This document shows positions 52,795 through 58,080 of a stretch of 58,080 nucleotides of DNA, in pieces; within the stretch, counting starts at the first letter, position 1, and every line of letters begins with the position of its first letter. The stretch comes from Spirochaetales bacterium. Lineage in GTDB: Bacteria > Spirochaetota > Spirochaetia > Treponematales > Treponemataceae. Under the pieces are notes generated by a model. It did no database searches. It was not told the DNA's origin and was given only the letters and a program-made list of their open reading frames with translations. Where the stretch lies: positions 1 to 58,080 of the forward strand of contig JAUNWH010000011.1 in NCBI GenBank assembly GCA_030540405.1, in the 5' to 3' direction. The translations under genes were made by a program, and so were the position numbers.

Positions 52795-53952
52795 TCAGTT
52801 TTTTTCTATGATTTTTATTTCTTCATCCGTTAAGCCGTACAGTTTGTAAACTAGTGCGTCAATCTGTTTTTCCAATTTGCTTGTATCTGCAAGCTCTCTG
52901 TCACTGCCGTGCTCGGCACGGCAATCTTTCTTTGAGGCAAGAATTTTGTCTACCAGAGTGATAATTTTTTGCTGCTGTAGTCCAGTTGCATTTGGAACTG
53001 GCAAATCGACAAGTTCATACATATTGCAATGGTTGTTTGTGCTGGTTTTTCTGAACAGCCAGTCCAGCAGTTTGGAATTCAGCAAAGCCAAAATATATTT
53101 GGCTGAACTTGGATTCTGTAAATATATGATATTTACAGAATCCAAGAACACAAAATTTGTGTTCTTGCATTCTGCGTATGCTGCGTGGATTCTATATTTG
53201 TCGGTTGTTCCTGTAATATTCTGAGTCACTATAACGGCACCGGCATTATAATTCCGTTCAGCAAGTTTTTTCACTTGATCAGTGTTTTTCCCGAAGAAAA
53301 GTTCGTCATCAATGTAGTATTTATGAATATTGGCGCCTTTCGCAATAAAAATATTGGTGTGGTTTTCCGATTTTATTTTCGGAAGATATATTGTGTTTAT
53401 GTTTCCCTGCAAGGAATCTGTTATCATTTTTTCCAGTTTTGGATGCGATTTTACTTTGGCAATAATACTCATCTCTCCTTTTTTTATCAGAGGAATTTCA
53501 TATCGTGATGAAAAATATGTTTTCAAATGAAACTGATTCACTTCTTCAAAGTCCAATGATTTTATCGTGCTCGTATCATTGTTTATTGAAATTCCAAATT
53601 CAGACAAACTGTCAGGCTGTTTTTTAGAAAAAAGTGATATGCAGGTTCCCTGAAGGGCAGATTTGAATACCTGACCGTTGTCATTTGGCGCAATTTTTGG
53701 AAATTCAATGACTTGCATCATCTGAGTTTTTGTAAGCAGAAGTTCTCTTGTAAAAGTAGAACTCATGTCGCACATTAATGAACTTTGCACAATCAATGCC
53801 GCGACACCGTTTTCCTTTAATAAATTATATGATGCCTCAACGAACAGTTTATATAAATTCTGCTTTCCGACATCTTTTCCCTCGGAATAAGGATACAACT
53901 CTTTTGTTACGGTGCCTTTCTTTATCTGCACATACGGCGGGTTTCCAATCAC
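52795..53952 (-). CDS. Silent C-terminal methyltransferase cassette
   Basis: 385 residues that begin at the catalytic NPPY motif (VIGNPPYVQIKKGT) of an Eco57I-like adenine methyltransferase, with no N-terminal half, ATG or ribosome-binding site. The first possible codon is GTG at 53952, inside the inverted repeat. In frame upstream it reads NRPNDCNRNGFD, exactly like residues 649-660 of the intact enzyme. The rest is a different target-recognition region, but the tail is related (QQQKIITLVDKILASKK ... LVYKLYGL). Length is close to the 398 residues after NPPY in the intact gene. Read as the stored alternative specificity half. Confidence 0.8.
   Translation of the reverse strand: MIGNPPYVQIKKGTVTKELYPYSEGKDVGKQNLYKLFVEASYNLLKENGVAALIVQSSLMCDMSSTFTRELLLTKTQMMQVIEFPKIAPNDNGQVFKSALQGTCISLFSKKQPDSLSEFGISINNDTSTIKSLDFEEVNQFHLKTYFSSRYEIPLIKKGEMSIIAKVKSHPKLEKMITDSLQGNINTIYLPKIKSENHTNIFIAKGANIHKYYIDDELFFGKNTDQVKKLAERNYNAGAVIVTQNITGTTDKYRIHAAYAECKNTNFVFLDSVNIIYLQNPSSAKYILALLNSKLLDWLFRKTSTNNHCNMYELVDLPVPNATGLQQQKIITLVDKILASKKDCRAEHGSDRELADTSKLEKQIDALVYKLYGLTDEEIKIIEKN
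52899..52927. repeat. Palindromic element inside the cassette coding sequence
   Basis: A 29-nt copy starting TGTCACTGCCGTGC and ending CACGGCAATCT, the same length and ends as the intergenic elements. It encodes part of the insertion DCRAEHGSDREL, which is missing from the tail of the intact methyltransferase. Confidence 0.65.
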
Positions 53953-53986
53953 GATGTCGAAGCCGTTTCTGTTGCAATCATTCGGT
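53932..53986 (-). repeat. Inverted repeat, right copy (start of silent cassette)
   Basis: Reverse complement of 49257-49311 with one mismatch (position 53941). It abuts the recombinase stop codon at 53990-53992 by 3 bp. Confidence 0.85.
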
Positions 53987-53989
53987 CGG

Positions 53990-54583
53990 TTATCGGTTAG
54001 TTTTTAAGTGCCGGTAAAGTGTTACTCTGTGAACACCAATAATGTCTGCAATTTCACATTTTTTGTATCCAGCATTTAACAAATCATTTATCAGTTTTTC
54101 CTTGCCAGTAAATTTATTAACAGAGTTTTTTGAACCTGTTTTTCTACCAATTTTTATTCCTTGCAATCTTCGCAGCTTCAACGCTTCCTTTGTCCGCTGG
54201 CTAATCAAATTGCGCTCGATTTCCGCGCTAAGTCCAAATGCAAACGCCAGCACCTTGCTTTGAATGTCGTCACCAAGCCTGTAATTATCCTTTATCGTCC
54301 AGACTTTGCAGTTTTTTTTCATGCAGATTGAAAGAATTTCCATAATCATGAACAGGCTTCGCCCCAGCCGGCTAAGCTCCGCACAGATTATCAGGTCGCC
54401 GCTCTGCACGTGATTCAGCAGGTCTCCGAGCTTGCGCTTGTCATAATTTTTTGCTCCGCTGATTGTCTCCTCAATCCAGCCGTCAATCTCAAGATTCTCT
54501 TTTCTGCAGAAATTTCCGATTTCAAAACGCTGATTTTCAATTGTCTGCTTGTCCGTGCTCACGCGGATATATCCATAAGTCAT
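53990..54583 (-). CDS. Small serine recombinase, DNA invertase type
   Basis: 197 residues, the size of Pin/Hin/Mpi-type invertases. The catalytic domain has YIRVSTDKQ (Ser9), EETISGAKNYDKRKLGDLL, ICAELSRLGRSL and FAFGLSAEIERNLISQRTKEAL. The C-terminal helix-turn-helix is ECEIADIIGVHRVTLYRHL-like (KKCEIADIIGVHRVTLYRHL). AGAGGT precedes the ATG. It sits just outside the predicted invertible segment and runs towards it, as invertase genes often do. Confidence 0.92.
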   Translation of the reverse strand: MTYGYIRVSTDKQTIENQRFEIGNFCRKENLEIDGWIEETISGAKNYDKRKLGDLLNHVQSGDLIICAELSRLGRSLFMIMEILSICMKKNCKVWTIKDNYRLGDDIQSKVLAFAFGLSAEIERNLISQRTKEALKLRRLQGIKIGRKTGSKNSVNKFTGKEKLINDLLNAGYKKCEIADIIGVHRVTLYRHLKTNR

Positions 54584-54620
54584 TTTGTACCTCTACGGCT
54601 ATTGTAAATAAAAGCTATAA

Positions 54621-54710
54621 TCCGTATCAGAAAGAATCGACAGCCGCCTGAAAAACGACCTGAAAAGCGGCATCATCGAGGGAATAGAAAAGACGATTGA
54701 AGAGATTTAA
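54621..54710 (+). pseudogene. Short remnant of a coding sequence (27-29 codons)
   Basis: A frame reading SERIDSRLKNDLKSGIIEGIE then KTIEEI before a TAA resembles the C-terminus of PD-(D/E)XK/Rpn-type transposon proteins. No start or upstream frame exists. A decayed fragment, weakly supported. Confidence 0.3.
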
Positions 54711-54800
54711 GTGCAAAATATTGACGGACAAGGATTTTAGCCCCAAACAGCTTAATAAAAATTCATCAAAAAAAACAGGATGTCCCAAAAGTATCTTTCC

Positions 54801-54912
54801 TGTCATTTTCGGGCTTGCCCCCATGCGATGTTTCTGAAAGAAACTCGGTTGATAATCTAAATGCAGATATTGCAATCATTTAGAGATTGTCGTATCAAGT
54901 ACGACAATGACA
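54801..54912. repeat. Composite palindromic element, long form
   Basis: Begins TGTCATTTTCGGGCTTGCCC and ends AAGTACGACAATGACA. The inner sequence shares GCGATGTTT and AATCTAAATGC with the copy at 1708-1820. Both long copies lie beside a DUF4143 ATPase gene (after the first, before the second). Confidence 0.6.
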
Positions 54913-54946
54913 TTTAGAACTTATTAGACATCTCCAGTTTTTTATA

Positions 54947-55010
54947 AAAAGTTTGGATTACATTCCGAACTTTTAGTTGTTTTTATAAAAACTTTGGAAT
55001 ATAATCCAAA
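54947..55010. promoter_or_regulatory. Tandem palindromic operator-like repeats upstream of the second ATPase gene
   Basis: Unit 1 pairs AAAAGTTTGGA (54947-54957) with TCCGAACTTTT (54964-54974), one mismatch. Unit 2 pairs TTTGGA (54993-54998) with TCCAAA (55005-55010) around the -10 box. Each unit is preceded by TTTTTATAAAAA or a close form; period 41 bp. The layout mirrors 276-363 but the sequence differs. Confidence 0.65.
54977..55005 (+). promoter_or_regulatory. Promoter of the second DUF4143 ATPase gene (leaderless)
   Basis: TTGTTT (54977-54982), 17 nt, TATAAT (55000-55005), then 7 nt to the ATG at 55013. The -10 box is the centre of palindrome unit 2. Confidence 0.65.
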
Positions 55011-55012
55011 CT

Positions 55013-56215
55013 ATGAGCGATATATTACGTTTGGAATTTTTAGAAAAACTCAAAACTTATAAGGACAAGCACATTATCAAGGTTATTACCGGAGTCCGCC
55101 GCTGCGGAAAGTCAACGCTTATGAAAATGTTCCGCAATTATCTTCTTGAAAATGGAATTTCCAAAGAGCAAATCGTCTTTCTTAATTTTGAAGATTTCGA
55201 CAATTACGAGCTTTTGAATCCGAAATCGCTTTATGACTATCTCAAACCTAAAATCCAAAAAGACAAAATGACTTACATTTTTTTCGATGAAATTCAAAAC
55301 GTGACGGATTTTCAGAGGGTTGTGGACAGCCTTTTTCTGAACGAAAAAATTGACATCTACATAACAGGCTCGAACGCCTATCTTCTTTCGGGCGAGCTTG
55401 CAACACTGCTTTCAGGCAGATACATAACGATTGAAATGCTTCCGCTTTCGTTCAAGGAATTTACCTCTGTGCAGAATCCGTCGCTTTCGCTTTCCGAAAA
55501 ATACAGGCTTTACGTTGAGCAAAGCTCTTTTCCCTACACTCTGAATCTTGACGGCGACAAAAATGAAATTCTCGACTATCTCGGCGGAGTCTACAGCACA
55601 ATCGTCCTGAAAGATGTGGTTTCGCGCTATAAAATCAGCGACACAAAAATGCTTGAAAGCGTTGTGAGGTTTATTTTTGACAGCATTGGAAGCCCGGTCT
55701 CGACAAAGAAAATCGCGGACACAATGGTTTCATCAGGAAGAAAAATCGACTCAAAGACAATCGAAAAATACATTTCGGCATTGCAGGACTGCTACATTGT
55801 CTACGAGGCAAAACGCTACGACGTGAAAGGCAAGCAATATCTTAAACTTCTCGAAAAATATTACGCTGTTGACATAGGGCTTCGCTACCTGCTTTTGGGG
55901 CAGAAAGCGAACGATACAGGCCACATTCTTGAAAACGTTGTTTATCTTGAGCTGATTAGGCGCGGCTACAAAGTCTATGTCGGAAAAATCGGCGACATGG
56001 AAATCGATTTCGTCGCACAAAATCAGGAAGGAAACACTTACATTCAAGTTTCGGCGAGCGTAAGGGACGAAAACACGCTTCAAAGGGAACTCCGCCCGCT
56101 CCAGCTTGTACGAGACAGCTATCCTAAGCTGCTTTTGACGCTGGACGACGACCCGACCGCCGACTTTGACGGAATCAAGCGGATGAACGCTGTTGACTGG
56201 CTTATGGGAATTTAA
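55013..56215 (+). CDS. ATP-binding protein, AAA_14/DUF4143 family (second copy)
   Basis: 400 residues. Walker A GVRRCGKST near residue 27, Walker B YIFFDEIQ near 92, TGSNAYLLSGELATLLSGRY, and LPLSFKEF as in the first copy. The C-terminal DUF4143 part ends with GHILENVVYLELIRRGYKVYVG and MEIDFVAQ, then YIQVSAS. It shares architecture and many motifs with the gene at 384 but is clearly diverged. Codons end in C or G more often than in the first copy. Same single-gene, palindrome-controlled, leaderless setting. Confidence 0.85.
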   Translation: MSDILRLEFLEKLKTYKDKHIIKVITGVRRCGKSTLMKMFRNYLLENGISKEQIVFLNFEDFDNYELLNPKSLYDYLKPKIQKDKMTYIFFDEIQNVTDFQRVVDSLFLNEKIDIYITGSNAYLLSGELATLLSGRYITIEMLPLSFKEFTSVQNPSLSLSEKYRLYVEQSSFPYTLNLDGDKNEILDYLGGVYSTIVLKDVVSRYKISDTKMLESVVRFIFDSIGSPVSTKKIADTMVSSGRKIDSKTIEKYISALQDCYIVYEAKRYDVKGKQYLKLLEKYYAVDIGLRYLLLGQKANDTGHILENVVYLELIRRGYKVYVGKIGDMEIDFVAQNQEGNTYIQVSASVRDENTLQRELRPLQLVRDSYPKLLLTLDDDPTADFDGIKRMNAVDWLMGI

Positions 56216-56272
56216 TCTTTATAATAGCCCAGCGGATTTCACCAACATTTGAAAAATCAATAAAATAAAAAT

Positions 56273-56746
56273 ATGGCAATCTTAATAGAAGAAATTAAAA
56301 AATCTGAACGTTCTGAAAAACTTGTGGCGAATCTTGTTGAACTTTGGGAAAAATCCGTCCGGGCGACGCACACGTTTTTGTCGGAATCGGAAATCTTAAA
56401 AATCAAGGAATATGTTCCAGACGCGATTTGCAATGTTGAGTCGCTTTTGGTTCTGTTTGATAAAAGTGAAGATTTTGAAAAATCAGTTTCTGTGCCGATT
56501 GGATTTATTGGAATCGAGAACAAAAAAATCGAGATGCTTTTTCTTTCGCCTGACGCGCGCGGAAAAAGATTCGGCAAAATGCTTGTTCAGCATGGAATTG
56601 AAAAATTTTCGGCGACGAAAGTTACCGTGAACGAGCAGAATCCGAAGGCAAAAGGATTTTACGAGCACCTCGGGTTCAAAACGTACAAGACAAGTGAAAC
56701 CGATGAGCAGGGAAATCCGTACCCGATTGCGTGGATGAAACTGTAA
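56273..56746 (+). CDS. GNAT family N-acetyltransferase
   Basis: 157 residues. The GNAT core is IGFIGIENKKIEMLFLSPDARGKRFGKMLVQHGI (acetyl-CoA loop DARGKRFGKM), followed by VTVNEQNPKAKGFYEHLGFKTYK. Substrate unknown. TAAAAT at 56261-56266 ends 6 nt before the ATG, with TTCACC 17 nt upstream, so this mRNA is probably leaderless too. Confidence 0.88.
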   Translation: MAILIEEIKKSERSEKLVANLVELWEKSVRATHTFLSESEILKIKEYVPDAICNVESLLVLFDKSEDFEKSVSVPIGFIGIENKKIEMLFLSPDARGKRFGKMLVQHGIEKFSATKVTVNEQNPKAKGFYEHLGFKTYKTSETDEQGNPYPIAWMKL

Positions 56747-56881
56747 GAAAACGCAAGAAAAAATCGCTTGCGGTCATGGAAAATCAAAATAACGATTCAA
56801 GAAATCACACGTTGGCGACGAGCGTTACCGTAACGTTTTGAGAACTCACATCAGTTAAAAAAACATTAAAATAATGCTTAT

Positions 56882-56990
56882 GCGTTAGGGCATGGAAGCC
56901 CGAAGTTCTGGAGCGAAACGAGGTGCAGCGGAAGAATGAGCGTTAGCGAAGGCTGGAACGCCCGGCCCGAACGAAGTGAGGGAAACGCCC
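56882..56990. other. GC-rich non-coding element (about 61% GC)
   Basis: Starts GCGTTAGGGC and ends GAAACGCCC in an AT-rich gap (56747-57090). It holds a GGGC/GCCC hairpin at the left end, a second CGTTAGCGAAGG and two AACGCCC copies. Both strands contain short open frames but no start signals. It looks like a dispersed intergenic element. It is not a standard integron attC site: GTTAGGG is at the wrong end and its last base is not a pyrimidine. Confidence 0.5.
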
Positions 56991-57002
56991 AAAAATAAAC
57001 CC

Positions 57003-57031
57003 TTGACTTTTATTTTGTCTGTCATTATCTT
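57003..57031 (+). promoter_or_regulatory. Promoter of the PPOX-family gene
   Basis: TTGACT (57003-57008), 17 nt, TATCTT (57026-57031), about 13 bp after the GC-rich element. GGAGG precedes the gene start at 57091. Confidence 0.55.
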
Positions 57032-57090
57032 TTCGGTTGTAACAATAAAAATTACAACATAATCTTTCATATCAGAATTCGGAGGCAATT

Positions 57091-57549
57091 ATGGAACTTC
57101 GCGAAGTGGCGGCTTATCTTGAAAAAGTCGGGCTGCAATATATGGCGACGATTGGGCTGGACGGAAAGCCGAAGGTGCGGCCGGTTCAGTTTATGGTGGA
57201 ACACGACGGAAAACTCTGGTTCTGCACGAACAGCAAAAAGTCTATGTATGCGGAGCTTGTAAAAAATCCGTGGATTGACTTGTGCGGCTCGAAACTGCTT
57301 GAAAACGAGATTCAGACGGCGTGGATTCGACTGAGCGCGGAAGCGGTTTTTGAGGAGAATCTTGAGGTCAAAAAGATGATTATGAAAAAAAGCGCGATTG
57401 TGCATGAACTTTACGAAAACAACGCGGAGCATCCGCTGTTCAAGGTTTTCTATCTTAAAAATATCAGGGGCAGCCTGAACAATCTTGGCCACGTGAAAGG
57501 ACTTTCTGAACGCGCGGATTTTGCGAAGCCCGAGGAGTTTGAATTTTGA
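57091..57549 (+). CDS. Pyridoxamine 5'-phosphate oxidase (PPOX) family protein
   Basis: 152 residues of the split-barrel flavin-binding fold: YMATIGLDGKPKVRPVQFMVEHDGKLWFCTNSKKSMYAELVKNP, then LCGSKLLENEIQTAWIRLSAEAVFEEN. Members bind FMN or F420 and include NimA-type reductases; the exact substrate is unknown. GGAGG precedes the ATG. Overlaps the SIR2-type gene at its stop codon. Confidence 0.85.
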   Translation: MELREVAAYLEKVGLQYMATIGLDGKPKVRPVQFMVEHDGKLWFCTNSKKSMYAELVKNPWIDLCGSKLLENEIQTAWIRLSAEAVFEENLEVKKMIMKKSAIVHELYENNAEHPLFKVFYLKNIRGSLNNLGHVKGLSERADFAKPEEFEF

Positions 57550-58080
57550 GATTCTTTGGACACTTGAAAAAAATGAAAAGCGATACGGCAAACGAAAAAG
57601 CGACTTTGACGGCAGAGGATTCTGAAAAATTTGAACGCACAGAATCAGAAAATGAAGAGATTCTAAAACTTCGCGAGATTTTAGATTCTGAGGAATGTGT
57701 TGTAATCGGTGCAGGAGCCGGACTTTCTGCAAGCGCGGGATTTTCGTACAGAGGCGAACGGTTCAAAAAATATTTTTCGGATTTTGAGGCGAAATATCAT
57801 TTTCACGATATGTATTCAGGCGGATTTGCGGATTTTTCCTCGCTTGAAGAAAACTGGGCGTACTGGAGCCGATACATTTACATCAACCGATATATGAACG
57901 CGCCGGTTCCAGTTTACGAAAAACTTTTGGAGCTTGTGCGCAGCAAGGATTATTTTGCAATCACGACGAACGTTGACCATTGCTTTCAAAAGGCGGGCTT
58001 TGACAAAAAACGGCTTTTCTACACGCAGGGCGACTACGGACTTTTTCAATGCTGCGTTCCGTGCCACAAAAAAACTTACG
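57546..58080 (+). CDS. SIR2-family protein (sirtuin), incomplete at window end
   Basis: Open to the end of the window, 178 codons seen. A TTG at 57546 has GAGGAG 8 nt upstream and overlaps the previous stop (coupling); the ATG at 57573 is the alternative. The NAD-binding sirtuin start is GAGAGLSASAGFSYRGERF (about residue 65), followed by ITTNVDHCFQKAGF and the beginning of the zinc-binding cysteines (FQCCVPCHKK). The pattern recalls macrodomain-linked SirTM sirtuins, which ADP-ribosylate lipoylated proteins, but the diagnostic neighbours are outside the window. Confidence 0.8.
   Translation, partial: MRFFGHLKKMKSDTANEKATLTAEDSEKFERTESENEEILKLREILDSEECVVIGAGAGLSASAGFSYRGERFKKYFSDFEAKYHFHDMYSGGFADFSSLEENWAYWSRYIYINRYMNAPVPVYEKLLELVRSKDYFAITTNVDHCFQKAGFDKKRLFYTQGDYGLFQCCVPCHKKTY

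Noticed and set aside
43756-54583. BREX or DISARM system
   Set aside because: No PglZ, BrxC, BrxL or DUF1998 proteins are present; only the methyltransferase and helicase types overlap with those systems.
54627-54875. 82-codon minus-strand ORF between the recombinase and the ATPase
   Set aside because: It is mostly translation of the long palindromic element and shows no protein-like pattern or start signal.
56882-56990. Integron attC site after the GNAT gene
   Set aside because: The element begins with GTTAGGG where an attC site should begin with an RYYYAAC box, the right end lacks GTTRRRY, and no integrase is seen.

Overview
The window looks like chromosomal DNA of a Treponema-type spirochaete (inference). 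Codon use is AT-rich. The gene set fits that group: a moxR/DUF58/BatA/BatB/BatD operon, a FliL-like protein, a DUF5312-like protein, RodZ- and LolA-like envelope proteins, and LytS/YesM-type sensing tied to periplasmic sugar-binding proteins. No tRNA, rRNA or CRISPR array was seen.

Layout. 1-5350 is an accessory edge: a DUF4143-type ATPase, an unknown lipoprotein, and a hipBA toxin-antitoxin pair that sits between two copies of a 52-bp direct repeat. 5319-10366 is a four-gene sugar-sensing operon (anchored binding protein, LytS-like kinase, AraC-type response regulator, XylF-like lipoprotein). 10411-17274 is the Bat operon. 17289-39907 is mostly housekeeping: Smr, DnaJ-domain, RNase H, FliL-like, HflX, thioesterase, DUF5312-like, U32 peptidase, SSB, CorA, FGE-like, PurB, Gfo/Idh, LolA, RodZ-like, RimO, UvrD-type helicase and ApbE. 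39981-43353 holds an NSS transporter, an HU-like/DUF4469 protein and an ImmR/ImmA-like pair.

43756-54583 is the most striking region. It encodes a PLD-SNF2 helicase and an Eco57I-like adenine methyltransferase, followed by a MqsR/MqsA/SecB-like toxin-antitoxin-chaperone module and a PIN-toxin pair. Next comes a headless second copy of the methyltransferase's C-terminal half in the opposite orientation, and then a small serine recombinase. A 55-bp inverted repeat (one mismatch; first 45 bp identical) lies exactly at the NPPY motif of both methyltransferase copies. I read this as an invertible, phase-variable defence locus in which the recombinase swaps the specificity half of the methyltransferase and flips two toxin-antitoxin modules with it. 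55013-58080 has a second DUF4143 ATPase, a GNAT acetyltransferase, a GC-rich non-coding element, a PPOX-family protein and the start of a SIR2-family gene.

Two themes run through the window. First, about ten genes that begin transcription units have a near-consensus -10 box ending only 6-8 nt before the start codon and no Shine-Dalgarno sequence, so they are probably translated from leaderless mRNAs. Second, a family of short palindromic elements ending in TGTCATT/AATGACA is scattered between genes, singly or as inverted pairs, and one copy lies in frame inside the silent methyltransferase cassette.
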